A DNA stretch of 64,000 bases, from positions 76,285,367-76,349,366 of the forward strand of contig CM056580.1 of assembly GCA_029721435.1 (NCBI GenBank). Direction: 5' to 3'. Position 1 is the stretch's first letter. Each line of letters begins with the position of its first letter. The stretch is from Gymnothorax reevesii (Eukaryota > Chordata > Actinopteri > Anguilliformes > Muraenidae). This document shows positions 45,117-56,182 of this stretch, piece after piece. The position numbers and the translations under genes are program-made. The notes below the pieces were generated by a model that saw only the letters and a list, made by a program, of their open reading frames with translations, ran no database searches and was not told where the DNA came from.

Positions 45117-45490
45117 GTGTTTGAACTTTGGGACCGTGTTTCACAGGTTCAACACTTCACCTTTCTTACGCCTCTTAGACTTCCCCAACCCAGACACACA
45201 AGAACTAGTCTAGCCTTTGCAAAAGCTCACCTGGATGAAGATATAAGCTTCTGGCTGTCAATGTTATGGACGGATGAAACAAAGATGGAGCTGTTTAGGC
45301 ACAGAGATGGGGCTTTTGTTTGGCGTAAGAAAGGTGAAATGTTCAACCTGAACCACGCGGTCCCAACGGCCATACAAGCTGGCGAGAGTATCATTCTCTG
45401 GGGTTGCTTTTCAGAAAATGGGCCCAGAGACCTTGTTAAAGTGAATGGCATCATGAAACAGGACTAGAGTATCCAGATCCTCAGTGAAAA
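45117..45490 (+). pseudogene. Tc1-like transposase, middle part, plus strand
   Basis: The frame has LAFAKAHLDEDISFWLSMLW followed by TDETKMELF (first aspartate), then ESIILWGCFSENGPRDLVKV and a stop at QD*. It overlaps in content with the start of the minus-strand half (LWGCFS-NGP--LVKVNG), so the two form a head-to-head inverted duplication over about 115 bp. The direction and order mean a single simple Tc1 cannot explain both. Confidence 0.75.
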
Positions 45491-46191
45491 CATGAACCCC
45501 TTTCTGCAGATGTAGACGCTCGCGTCTATAGAGCTGCAAATTTAAGCACTTAGTTACAGTACTCGACCACGAGATGGCACCCCCGGACCAGTTATTGAAT
45601 ATTCACAAGCAGGCAGAGCTGAAACGCGATTTAGAGAATGGAGAAGTTCCCTCCAATCCCTGTTTTTCAGGAGGTGCATGAATTAAACTCCTCAGCTAAG
45701 CCTGATGTGCAAACTGGTCTATATCCTTGCCCATAGCATCGATCCAGTAGTTTTAAAATATTATCACTTGCGACAGAAAAAAACTGCTACTCTGTAGCAA
45801 CCATTTTAGCCACAGTGAGCCAACAGTATTCCAATTAGTGGTTAAAAAAAAAAAAGTTTTGTGAAGCAAAAAATCCGACATTGTATTGATTCTCTCACAT
45901 TCTACTGTCAATTACAGTCATCACACACAAAATATGCGTAGTTCCCTACCATGGATTAACGCGTAGATTCCTCCATTGACAAATTCAGCGCTCCCTTCTA
46001 TCCACCCAAGTACTGATGTCAATAGCCAGTCACTCAATTATGCAGGTGCTGGTCAACGAATTAGAATAATTTGAAATAGTGCAATCGTAAAATTTTTAAA
46101 TGCATTTTTTGTGCAGAAAGCAAATCAGGTGTTCACCGCGCCTGTCCTACTTGTTAGAGTAATCACAGAACTTGCTACAAGTAAAAAATTT

Positions 46192-46234
46192 GGTCAAAGC
46201 AGCAAAAGGGTGCTCTACGAAGTATTAAAGATGC
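46192..46234 (+). repeat. 43-bp block identical to 44277-44319
   Basis: GGTCAAAGCAGCAAAAGGGT through TTAAAGATGC is identical at both places. Here it splits the left arm between AAAAAATTTG and CTGAGCTTTCC-like sequence, which lie only a few bases apart in the right arm. Its source position is the 3' end of a different Tc1 transposase 1.9 kb to the left. Confidence 0.8.
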
Positions 46235-46422
46235 TGCTGAGCTTTCCAAAAGGCCCATTTAGGCCATTTAACTGTGACACTGTTGTTTCATTGAATTACA
46301 ATAATTCATAAGTCATTTCATTGAATTAGAATAAGTGCTTGAATTTTTGTTTTCTGTGAAGAGTGTTCACTGTGCTGTATAAAGTCAGGGTTGAGTAGAA
46401 TTTCTAAGTTGTAAAATCAATC

Positions 46423-47429
46423 ATGGGTCAGCAGCGCGACCTCTCAACCGGATTAGTGGCTCAAATTCAACCCTTCGCCAACAAGGCTTGACCCAAACTA
46501 AAATTGCTGAGCAGCTCGGCATCAGCCAGTCTTCCATCTGCAAAGCTCTCAAGAAAGACTGGAGCAAGCACACCAACTGTTCCGGCGTCCGAAAAACTTC
46601 TGTTTGCGACAACAAGCAGCTGAGAAAGATCGCAGTCAGCAACTGGTTCAAGTCCACTTCCGAGCTCAGCGACTTGTGGAACGAGCAGACCAGCACTAAC
46701 GTCTCGAGATCAACCACTTATCGTCGTCTGCGCAAACTCGGCTTCAAATCTTGCGTTCCAGCAGTAAAACCAATGCTGAACAAGAAACAAATGAAGAAAC
46801 GGCTGAAGTGGGCCAAAGAACTCGGCGAATGGACTGCTGAAGACTGACAGAAAGTGGTCTTCAGTGACGAATTACGCTTTTGCATCTCCTTCGGTGACCA
46901 AGGTCCTCGTGTCTGGCGTCATGGTGGCGAAACCTACAACCACAAGGCCGTGAAAAGATACGTCAAGTTTCACCAGAGCGTTATGGTCTGGGTATGCATG
47001 TCCGCTCGGGGAGTAGGGAAACTCTGCTTCCTCAAGAAGACTGTCAATGCTGCCGTATACCAACATGTTCTGGAAACGTTCCTGATTCCGATTGTTGAGG
47101 AACAGTTCAGCGAAGAAGATCTCATATTTCAACAGGATCTTGCACCGGCTCATGCACCAAAGTCGACCAAAGATTGGTTCGCCGAAAAACAGCTTAAAGT
47201 TTTGGCATGGCCAGCCAACTAGCCTGACCTCAATGTCATTGAAAACCTTTGGGCCATCGTCAAGCGGAAAATTCGCGACAGAAGGCCGACTACGCTGGAC
47301 CAACTGAAGCAGAACATCGCCACAGCCTGGGAAGCAGTGAGTGCAGAAACTTGCGACAAGCTAGTCAAATCGATGCTGCGGAGACTTCAGGCTGTCATAC
47401 AAGCCAAGGGGGCAGCCACAAAATACTGA
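46423..47429 (+). pseudogene. Tc1-like transposase, nearly intact (DD34E)
   Basis: The frame opens MGQQRDLSTGLVAQIQ at 46423. A single-base frameshift near 46470 leads into LRQQGLTQTKIAEQLGISQS, the first helix-turn-helix, followed by a second DNA-binding domain and LKWAKELGEWTAED. The catalytic triad is complete: FSDELRF, LIFQQDLAPAH and PDLNVIENLW, with 34 residues between the second aspartate and the glutamate. Two in-frame stops remain, TGA at 46845-46847 (in place of the usual TGG tryptophan) and TAG at 47220-47222 (probably from serine). It ends AKGAATKY and a stop at 47429. About 336 codons, full length. It is only three simple lesions away from an open frame, so it is the youngest Tc1 here. 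Confidence 0.88.
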
Positions 47430-47624
47430 GAAAGTGATTATTCTAATTATAATAAAAATTATTCAAATTCAGTGAAACGGTTTCTCCATTATTCTAATTC
47501 AATAAAACAACAGTGTCACAGTTAAATGGCCTAAATGGGCCTTTTGGAAAGCTCAGCTGAGCAAATTTTTTACAGGTAGCGAGTTCTGTGATTACTGTAA
47601 CAAGTAGGACAGGCGCAGCACCTG

Positions 47625-48539
47625 TATACTCAGATTAATCTGCGTAACTCTACAGTTATAGTTCACGCCCTCATGAAGCTTCCCCGGTAACGATGTATTG
47701 ATAGACTCGTTTCTTATCCAATTCCCGAATGTTTAAACTTTCCTCAATAACTGAAATACATTGATCGGACAATAAGAATAGCATACAAAGCTAAGCGTAA
47801 AAGTAAGGTCGGTTGTGTTCTTCGAATGTTGGCCACGGTTGCGCAGCTGAAAATGATGCGATATCAAAGAAACTAAGACACTCGAAACCGGCCTGAAGTG
47901 TTCAGTTTCATTTACGAGATACGTGTTGTATGGACGCGGTCAATGGGAATTATTCCGAATGAAACAGTACTGGAGGATTCCTTCTACCCGATACATCTGT
48001 CTCTGGAGGAGGGCATCAATGAAGAAAACAGGTTATATTTCTACTCTGTTTGCATTTTGCTGAATATGGCTTTTTGCTGTAGAATTTATACCGCGTTTAA
48101 AGACATCGAATGCCGAGGTTTTCGTTTCTCCAAATCCATGCAGCTCACGCACGTCGGTAGATCCCTCGATACGTTCATTACACCATTCTGTTGAATATGG
48201 AGGCATAATTCGTTTTATTTTTTCCTGAAAGTGAATTTCTGTTCAGTTAAAATAAGGTTTATTTCAAAAGTCAGATTTTACTGAGTTTGTGAGTTTTTAC
48301 CCTTGTGAGGTATAAGGTTATAAGCTCGGATGTGAGAGCGGTTAGCTTATCATTGAAGTGTGAATGTTATAGCTGTTTAATCAGCAGTTTATTTAATGCT
48401 TGGGGGACTTCGAAAAAAAATGGACAATATTGTTAACTTTATTATGGAGAAAAGGCATGTTTTGTGTTTGGAGAGGTTACTGGTGACCATTTTTACGGTG
48501 CAGGGCAGTCCTTGAGTAGCTCTGTTTGTACTTGATTTG
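47625..48539. other. No recognised gene
   Basis: The plus frame 47898-48194 (98 codons) has no recognised domain and no clear splice or promoter context. I do not call it a gene. Confidence 0.4.
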
Positions 48540-50904
48540 TATGGGGCGCCATTTGTAAAATAGGGTGTTTTGTTTTATACTTTGCAGTTTTTGCACATTT
48601 TAGCATCAAAAACCGGGAAGAAAAGATTGTTGCCATTGTAAACCATCTCTTTTTCATACATTTTCGCACAAATGTGTGTAAACTGGTGTAGAAAAGGTGA
48701 TATTGTTTTTTGCAGTATAACTTTTTGCTGAGGGGTCGTACATGATTTAAGGCCCATTCACACTAAACGCGGATTTCCGATTATTCGCGCAGATTTTTAT
48801 AGGAGCTAATTCCATGGGCTCTAGTGTAAGATTGCACACCAAGGCAGAATTTCCGTGCGGCAGAAAAAACATCCACATGGACTTAAGCCTCCGCGAAAAT
48901 CCGCCTGCCAAATTGTTGTTCTAGCCAATTAAATGATTTATTTTTATTGATGTCACAGCATTCGAACCTTTTGATCAGCTAGATAGCTTGTATTCAATTA
49001 CACAGTGGATATTTTGCCGTCTGGCGGCCACGTTTGCGTTTCGCTATTTAGCCGGCATTTCCGGTGGACATTCGCACTTGGGGTTAATACTTTTATCTTG
49101 ACAGGACAGTCTGACGTTTACATCATGAGTATGGCTCTCTCCATTTGGAGAAGAGTTAGATTCGTTTTCAGGTATTGAAACGGCTATGAAGTAGCCTATT
49201 TTGAAAAAGAGCAGTCTATATCGGCCTGGCGCCGAGATAGCCACACAATCAAAGGTGCACAGAAAAAATCCAAGAAGTTCGTTGTTGAAGAAGCCGCGAA
49301 AGACAAACTTCGGTATCAATTCTTTAAGTTTACGTGTATGAAAGGTGGTCGAGGTTATGAGTAGAAGGGAACGGGACTAGTTCCAATAAAATCTCAACTA
49401 CCTAAGGATTATTTTCCATACGTGCTACAATAAGAGGCAACGGCAAACGAAAATTTAAAAGAAAAAAAATGACTGACATAGAAAAACTTTTGAGGATGCT
49501 TAGCTACAGTTTGATGCAAATTATATACTGGTAACTAAATTAACTGGCGAAAAAATCTTTAAGAGACATCGCCCTGAAGTTTAGGATGACGAAATTTACC
49601 TTTATTCCTTTTCTCCAATCATATGTCCGAGCTGTTAGAACCGGTGTTCTGACAAATTTTGCTACCTATCAAAATATGCTACCTCGCGGTTCTGCGCTTG
49701 CGCAAACCTGAAATCTCGGGCTGTTTCCTCGCTTGTATCTGCAAAAATCATAAAAAATATTAATTTACTGTGCGCATTTCGACCTGTAAGCGTACATACA
49801 GTATATTTGCATGTACACGCTGGGATTTCCTGAAAATGCAAAAATTTGATGATAATGGCGTATATGGGCATATATCTTGAAACAAACTTATCCAACTCAT
49901 TAAAACATCTGCTTTTGTTATTACAACCTTACAAATAACAAAGTTACTATTGTAACCTGATTCATATTGCAATATCAAGGCGAAAACAAAGACTTTACGA
50001 TCGCTTTGCATTGCGGTAGCATTTTTGACAAGGGTGCAAAATTTGACAGAATACCGGCCTATTTCAGTCTGAATTTCAGTATAAACCAGCTGGTCTATGT
50101 GACCGTTTCTCTAGATCCATGGTAATTAGGCCTACCGTCAAATAGCTCGAGTGGCCAATTCGCTCGGGACAAGAAATCTTCAAAGTTCTGTCAGAAGTAG
50201 AAGGCCCATTCACACCGGGGCGGAGCAGAAAAGCGGCACGGATTTGCGGAATATTCGCAGCACGAAAAGTCCGCATTAAACCATTCACATCGAACTCGGT
50301 GCGAAATTTCGAGTTCTTGTGTTCCAATTCCGCTAGGCAAAAAAACAAATTCGCGAGATACAGCCTAATTTAAATGAACCACGATAGCAGCAGCGACGAA
50401 TATTGTTTGTATGTATCTCAACCACAACGATAGCCTCGCAGTCTACTTCTGTGCTGACGTAGCCAGCGAACGTTTTCCTTATTGTCGTCCGGACATGGGG
50501 CTGTTTCAATAAACTTAACTTGTCCAATCCAGACGAAGTTACGTCATAATTTGCACCTTTTTGTGTATATATATATATATATAATTACAATTTGATTTAT
50601 ATTTAATGTTTAGATTTAGTATTTAATGCCCTCTTTTTCCTTCTACATAAAATTACACTACAAAAATGATATAACCTTTTCTACACCAATTTACACATAG
50701 GGTATTTGTGCGTAAATGTGTGAAAAAGAGACGGTTTAAAATGGCAACAGTCTTTTTTCTCGGTTTTTGACGCTAAATGTGCAAAAACTGTAGGGTAAAT
50801 TCAGGTACAGTGGGACACTTTTTAATAAAATGCTGTTTAAACTACCAATATCCATAAGAATGATTCAAATGTGTGTATATTTTCTTCAAATTGGTTGTTA
50901 TGAA

Positions 50905-50916
50905 CATATCTGGGCT

Positions 50917-50949
<33 letters not shown>

Positions 50950-51335
50950 AACCAGGTTGCTGCTGGAAGAGGTGTTGGTGGGCCAGTAGGTGGCGATCTT
51001 CCCACTGGTGGAATAAACCCCAATGCCCCAGTGCAGTGATGGGGACACTGTACTGAAGAAGATGCCGTCTTTCGGATGAGACGTTAAACCGAGGTCCTGA
51101 CTCACAGTGGTCATTAAAGATCCCATGACACTCTTCGATAAGAGTAGGGGGTTCCCCGGTGTCATGGCTAAAGTCCCAACTTGGCTCTTTCGATCTGCCA
51201 CCTAATCATCCCCTGATCTAATTGGCTGTGCAATACCTCTGTCCCTCCCCACCTATTCCCCCAGGGCTCCTTTGAAAAAGAGATTCCAATCTCAATGGGA
51301 CTTCCCTGGTTAAATAAGGGTTAAATTAAATCTAA
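50905..51335 (+). repeat. 5S rRNA-derived SINE
   Basis: The head matches 5S rRNA (GGTCAGTACTTGGATGGGAG then ACCACTGAGGAA, 50918-50948). The body contains 'tttcggatgagacgttaaac' and ACTCACAGTGGTCATTAAAG, and the tail ends CCTGGTTAAATAAGGGTTAAAT. It lies inside the pogo-like element, so it is younger than that insertion. The plus and minus frames over it are not genes. Confidence 0.85.
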
Positions 51336-51769
51336 TGGTAAATTAATTTAGTTTATATATTTTTAAGAACGTTACACATCTTTGAACACAATCTGACAAC
51401 CCTTCAGCAAATCTGAAGTATTCAGGTTGAGTGGGACACTTTCTTAGGTTAAGTGGGACAGTATGTGATGACTATGGATTGACCACTGGAGACAAGCATT
51501 TCTTTGTTTTCAGAACATTTATTAACTACACATTATTGTCAAACATAAACATTTAACAATCTGTAAATGTATATTAAGTATAAAGTTGAATAGCAATATT
51601 CTTTATAATTTTTAATACCGCTAGGTAGCATTAAACATTAAAATCTAAAAAACTTCCACCGTTTTCCCAGTGGAACTCTTAACTAGTTTTTAAAAACACT
51701 TTAATAATGGATTATGACCTGGTAAGTGCCAGGTGATCCAACAACAGCAAATTCATAACAAGGGCTGTG

Positions 51770-52198
51770 TATTAAGAGCGTAAGCATGACTTCCCTTTTG
51801 CTCCAACCACTCTTTTTGAAATAAAATGGTCCTGCAGCCCAGACTCGTCGCAGTTCCAAAGATGTGACGGCACATCATGGATCTGCAGCTGGTTCAAGAG
51901 GGACTTGTATGTCTTGAACCAGGATTCTACCACCACAGGGTTCATTCCCGAGGTCCGTGCGGCAGACAGGGCCTCTGGTTTTCGGAGGCTGATCAGTGGA
52001 TTTGCTTTTAGCCCTTGCTAAAAACCTCAGCTTCGGCTCCTGTCCCTTAGTCATCTGCCTCTGGTGCTCCTCAATAGCCCCTGCCATTCTGTCTTCCTTC
52101 CATTGATTTAACTTTCTTCCCTTCCTAGATTGCTCTTTCCTTCTCTTCATTCTCTTCACCTCTCCTCTCTCTGACAGCCTGTCACTTCTCTTAACCAT
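51770..52198 (-). pseudogene. Pogo/Tigger-like transposase remnant
   Basis: The frame starting at 52198 (MVKRSDRLSERGEVKRM) runs into a basic helix-turn-helix-like segment (NQWKEDRMAGAIEEHQRQM, LRFLARA) of the psq/CENP-B type. After a frame change come LRKPEALSAARTSGMNPVVV, ESWFKTYKSLLNQLQ and PSHLWNCDESGLQDHF, the first catalytic aspartate region of DDE_1 transposases. The later catalytic part is missing and a SINE occupies part of the remaining space. Several hundred codons have been lost. Confidence 0.7.
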
Positions 52199-52897
52199 TT
52201 TTATTGATGTCCCTTACAAATCTGTAAATTTTACATTTAGTCCCATTATACTTTACTCACCACAATAAAGACTCACAAAAATGTTGTTATATTTATTAAT
52301 AAATATAATATTTTTCATATTTTTAGGCAAATTTGCTGTTTTGTACATACTAACATGAAGAGTAACACTGTCCCACTCAACCTGAAACACCCTGTCCCAC
52401 TCTATCTAACACTGTCAGGTTGAATGGGACAGTGCTAGAATTGTAATTTTCATAAATATTACTTTCAGTTTCATTTAAATGCATAGTAATTTATAAGCAC
52501 ACTGACAGTATCATGCATTAAAAGCTAAAACATGTATTGTTACATCATAAAGGACAGAGCTATCAACCTTAGTAGTTTGAAACAGATATACAATTGTTCA
52601 GTGTCTTACTATGAGTTTTCTGGGGTCTCACAATTTGAATAATAACAGAAGGACCGCCCCTGTGATGTCAGACCGATCACAATGCTTGTTTCATGTCCAC
52701 TGGACATTAAGCAATAACCCAGTAACAATAGCTGTGATTGGCCAAAAAAATTAACGCTTTAAATGACTGATAATCTTAAGTGTCCCACTCAACCTGATGC
52801 CCCACTCAACCTGAATCTACCCTACGGTATAAAACAACACATACTATTTTACAAACGGCGCCCCATACTTGTGGGCCAATAATTTGCCCAAACTGCA

Positions 52898-53078
52898 GAG
52901 ATGCCAAGTGTAACGGATTCGGCTGAGTTTCTCGCTATATCTTAGTGGCATTCACGTTCCCGTGCCGTAGTTAGCTATTATTCCATCAACGCGCACTGGA
53001 GAAATTCACTCGCGAAATTTAAGTCATTTTACATTAAGTTAATCCTCACGTGCATTACGGTGGATTTCCCCACTTTAG
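52898..53078. repeat. Repeat, inverted copy at 63036-63215
   Basis: AGATGCCAAGT, ACGCGCACTGGAGAAATTCA-like, TTAAGTCATTTTACATTAAG and GTGCATTACGGTGGATTTCC recur on the other strand 10 kb away with about 80% agreement. Confidence 0.65.
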
Positions 53079-54029
53079 TGGTACCAATGTTGAAATGAAC
53101 TTTTAGAAAAGCTGTGTGATTAAAAACTACTGAAAAAAATGCCCCGAAACGGGCCACCTCCTCACGCACTTCCGACCTCGCTTCCTTTGTCACCTGAACA
53201 CGCGCGCATATATAGATGCGCTGCGGGAGCATATCAGCTGAGCGACTGGAAGCCACGGTCACAGATCAAGTGAAATCGTACAGTTTGCCCTCCAAGCCCA
53301 ACTTGTAATCATTATGTTGTGCAGTAACATGTCTCATACACAGTGACGGTCCATCGGCAGAAACACAGGGCCAGCTATAACCTCACCTTTCACTTCTTAA
53401 TGACAGACACCTCTCGCAGTTTACCTCTGCGATTAGCAACAGTTGCTCAGACTGATTGGAGGAACCGACGAGAATCTAACTTGTTTTTGAAAGCCGTTTC
53501 ATACATTGCACTACGAAATTATACGGCGTTTTACTTACTTCCACACACCAATGGCTACGGAAAAAATATCAATAGCCTACGTCTTTATAATTTATGAATT
53601 TGCATAAATTAATTCGCGACGTTCATTGAGCATTTAGCCATGAGAATCCGTTCTATATACTCTGAATGTGACAGCCAAAGTGCTTAGTTGCACAGCTGAG
53701 TGAAGACGAAAATAATTGTGAAGTCCGCGAAAGTTACAGATTTTTTGCAGATTGTCATCCTTGCGGATTCTCATAAATTATATCAACATAACCAACAAGC
53801 AATCGCTTGGTAATTAGCATTTCTTAATCATTACGTGTCACGCAATGGTGGTGGTGTTAATCAATCAAACCTGATCGCAAACAGTTTAAGAGCAATTATC
53901 CGGGAAAGGGTGATGTTACTGAAGGCCTTCCTTGTCAAGTGAAATTTGCTTACCCCATTGGCAAAGTCGTCAAAATTACCTAAAATCAAGGACAAAGTTC
54001 TTGTCTCACTAAGAAAATGGTCATTGAAA
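53079..54029. other. No recognised gene
   Basis: Short frames only (for example 53343-53597), with no domain. Nothing else is identified. Confidence 0.35.
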
Positions 54030-54172
54030 TAAATGTTCATTCATTCATTCATCTTCTATACCCGCTTATTCCTCACTAGGGTCACAGGGCGAGCTGGAGC
54101 CTATCCCAGCTGGCTACGGGCAGAGGCAGGAACCCACCCTGGACAGGTTGCCAATCCATCGCAGGAAATAAA
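54030..54172 (-). repeat. tRNA-promoter SINE-like repeat, 3' end
   Basis: ATTCATTCATTCATCTTCTA then CCCGCTTATTCCTCACTAGG on the plus strand is the reverse complement of the 3' end of the 5-380 element. The head is missing. Confidence 0.8.
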
Positions 54173-55365
54173 TGTTTTAAGTTATACAATAACACGAATC
54201 TTTATCTTAATTCCTTGAAATCGACTGCCTTACCAATAAAAGCTTCCGTGTCTTATTTAACTCTAGACACTGCGAAATAATTATTGCCCGCTAAGACACA
54301 TTAATTGCAGTAATAATGACCAAGTCATAGTATTTTCTGTCTTGTTTTCCTGTTCTATTTTTTTTTTCAAAATGCATTTCCATTTTTTCTGAGAATGTAT
54401 CTTGCTCATAGATAGATATGACTTCGCCCTGTATTCAGGTTAGTGCACATATTGAGCATCGAGTACCCTAAGCAGTTACATTCACGACCAAACAAAGGTA
54501 AGTTCTACATCATGCTCAATAAATGGTTTTCATGTTAGTACGTGAGTTGTCCTGAGTCCTGAACTAATGTTATCCCTGCGTAAGTGCAAGTGCTGTTTGT
54601 GAAGTTGACTAATGCGCAGATGACTTCTGAAAACGAAGACATACGCTTTGATTCATCATTACAACATCTCCAAAGCGCACGTCCACCAGCCTGCTCAATC
54701 GCTACCAGTACGCAGGTGAGACTTTGTCTATCCTGCAGAAGTGCTGTCCGAACATGCGCAGTAGAAATATTGATCTCTCTTACTGTGTACTCCCGCTCTC
54801 TGTTTGAAATCTGAGGAGCCTATAATTTGGCGGTTATGCCTTGACTTGAAATTAATGATCGAACGATGACATGTTTAAGCAAAGTTTCTGGTTATCTTGC
54901 TAATCTGTGGATTTGTTAACGTCGTGAATTGGTCAGAAAGGAGATGAGGATAGTTTCTATTCGATTGGAGGGTAATAGCGCATGCAATGCTTCACAAGAG
55001 TAACCACCGTAGGCTACTTCATAGGTGCGCTTACTGTGTAACCACATATGAATTTTAATTTTTCCACAGGTAGTAAATCTGCTGTTCTGAATTATTATAA
55101 CATGCTAGGTTATGTTAAATGACAGTTGTTTCCCAAATACAGGCGGCGAATGGTCAGCTATGTGTGCCCAGTACTGCTTTGCAAGCGCTAAGCGGTAGCT
55201 AATTGCGCCTAATGTTCACTTCCTATTTAACAAATTTTTACTGCTCATGTGAAGAAACATGATGAACGCCGGGTCTCGATCTATTAGTGCGCATTCAGTC
55301 GTACAACAGGCGACATGTGCGTATTCGGTGTTAAAGGAAATTTAAGCAGAAAGCAAATGGATTTA
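54173..55365. other. No recognised gene
   Basis: AT-rich unique sequence downstream of the histone gene. The frame at 54584-54814 shows no domain. Confidence 0.35.
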
Positions 55366-55390
55366 TTATTTTCTTTTAAGACATTGTGGT

Positions 55391-55406
55391 GGCTCTTATA
55401 AGAGCC
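55391..55406 (-). terminator. Histone mRNA 3' stem-loop
   Basis: The minus strand reads AAACCAAA-GGCTCT-TATA-AGAGCC-ACCACA, the replication-dependent histone 3' signal: six-pair stem, four-base loop, A-rich leader and ACC trailer. A purine-rich AAAAGAAAAT (55366-55375) follows as a possible histone downstream element for U7 snRNA. It sits 42 bases after the histone H1 stop. The loop TATA differs from the usual T-rich loop. Confidence 0.92.
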
Positions 55407-55448
55407 TTTGGTTTCTATTGAATCTTGAAGAAATAGAAAATTGGTAAA

Positions 55449-56033
55449 TTACTTCTTCCTGCCGGGAGACTTCTTGGGAGATGGCTTCTTGGCAGCTGGC
55501 TTCTTTTTGGGACTTTTTTTGATTACCTTGGTTTTCTTCACGGATGTTTTCTTCGCAGCAACCTTGTCCTTCTTCTGACTCTTTGCCTTCGCGGGCTTCT
55601 TCTTAGCAGGTTTTTTTGGTTTCTTTCCTGATGAAGGTTTCTTCGCCTTTGACACTTTCTTGGCACGCGGCTTTTTCGTCGGACTCGCCTTTTTCGAAGG
55701 TTTCTTTTTCCTAATTCGTTTTTCCTGCTGCTTTTTGGCAAGTTTGTAGGAACCAGAGCAGCCAGTTCCTCGCACCTGTCGCAGTTCCCCTCTCTTCAGT
55801 AACGCTTTAAGTCCTAATCGGCAGCGGGCTCGATTCCTGACAACGTCATATCCCTGACTTTTCAGGTACCTCTTAATGGCTTGATAGGATATTCCCTTAC
55901 GGTCCTTGCTTTCGGAGACCGCTTTCAAGATGAGTTGAGACACGGGTGTCCCGGTGCTCTTCTTCCCTTTACTAGACCGCTTCTTGATAGGCTTTTGAGG
56001 AGCGGCAGCGGCCGCTGGAGTGGAGTCAGCCAT
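55449..56033 (-). CDS. Linker histone H1, divergent, intronless
   Basis: H1 binds the nucleosome dyad and linker DNA and compacts chromatin. I choose the start MADSTPAAAAAPQ at 56033; an in-frame ATG eleven codons upstream (56066) is less H1-like. The 194-residue protein has a basic N-tail (1-30), a winged-helix globular domain (about 31-98: PVSQLILKAVSESKDRKGIS, YLKSQGYDVV, RLGLKALLKRGELRQVRGTG, SGSYKL) and a lysine-rich C-tail (99-194) with repeated KKP, KKSP and AKK units. Odd points: cysteines at 71 and 92 in the globular domain, where canonical H1 has none, and an ISYQAIKRYLKS segment unlike the usual ALKKALAAGGYDV-type helix. The stem-loop after the stop shows replication-dependent-type processing. 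No core histone genes are next to it. It may be a germline variant, but this is only a guess. Confidence 0.93.
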   Translation of the reverse strand: MADSTPAAAAAPQKPIKKRSSKGKKSTGTPVSQLILKAVSESKDRKGISYQAIKRYLKSQGYDVVRNRARCRLGLKALLKRGELRQVRGTGCSGSYKLAKKQQEKRIRKKKPSKKASPTKKPRAKKVSKAKKPSSGKKPKKPAKKKPAKAKSQKKDKVAAKKTSVKKTKVIKKSPKKKPAAKKPSPKKSPGRKK

Positions 56034-56182
56034 CCTTGTACTTCTGGGTTTCTGCCTCTGACGCAACTGTCAGTGAGAGTGTGTCGAGTTGTAACGCTAT
56101 GCGGAAATTAAACACGAGATGAGAACCCTATAGACTCAACCACATGTTATCGCAGCTGTGCGCAAAGCGAAAGACTTCAAGT

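Larger units (their letters stand above)
46043..47624 (+). mobile_element. Best preserved Tc1-like element
   Basis: Both ends read CAGGTGCTG inward, with TA after the right end and TG (probably mutated TA) before the left. Subterminal arms are long: GCCTGTCCTACTTGTTA and TTTCCAAAAGGCCCATTTAG with GGCCATTTAACTGTGACAC occur near both ends in inverted orientation. Length 1582 bp, usual for Tc1. The left arm contains a 43-bp extra block absent from the right arm. Confidence 0.85.
50793..52822 (-). mobile_element. Pogo/Tigger-like DNA transposon with TA target duplication
   Basis: Ends GGGTAAATTCAGGTACAGTG and, read inward from the right, GGGTAGATTCAGGTTGAGTG are inverted repeats, flanked by TA (50791-50792, 52823-52824). 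The motif CAGGTTGAGTGGGACA recurs several times inside near both ends (51424, 52370-52430). Length 2030 bp. It carries a pogo-like transposase fragment on the minus strand and a 5S SINE. Confidence 0.8.
48540..52878. mobile_element. Foldback element, right arm split by a pogo-like insertion
   Basis: The left arm 48540-48730 (TGGGGCGCCATTTGTAAAAT, TTTTGCACATTTTAGC, GTTGCCATTGTAAACC) matches the reverse complement of 50645-50790 and, after the insertion, 52825-52875 (ATTTTACAAACGGCGCCCCA). The middle (48750-50640) has no gene. It holds two direct AAGGCCCATTCACAC motifs (48753, 50210) and a (TA)n tract at 50562-50583. Confidence 0.7.

Noticed and set aside
47898..48194. 98-codon plus-strand frame near a Tc1
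   Set aside because: No recognisable domain, splice site or conservation signal; retained only as an unexplained interval.
50920..51201. Frames on both strands over 50.8-51.2 kb
   Set aside because: They coincide with a 5S-derived SINE.
53029..53262. 77-codon minus-strand frame
   Set aside because: It overlaps a dispersed repeat with an inverted copy at 63 kb that does not keep the frame.
55881..56111. Plus-strand frame opposite the histone H1 N-terminus
   Set aside because: Antisense shadow of the H1 coding sequence and its 5' UTR.
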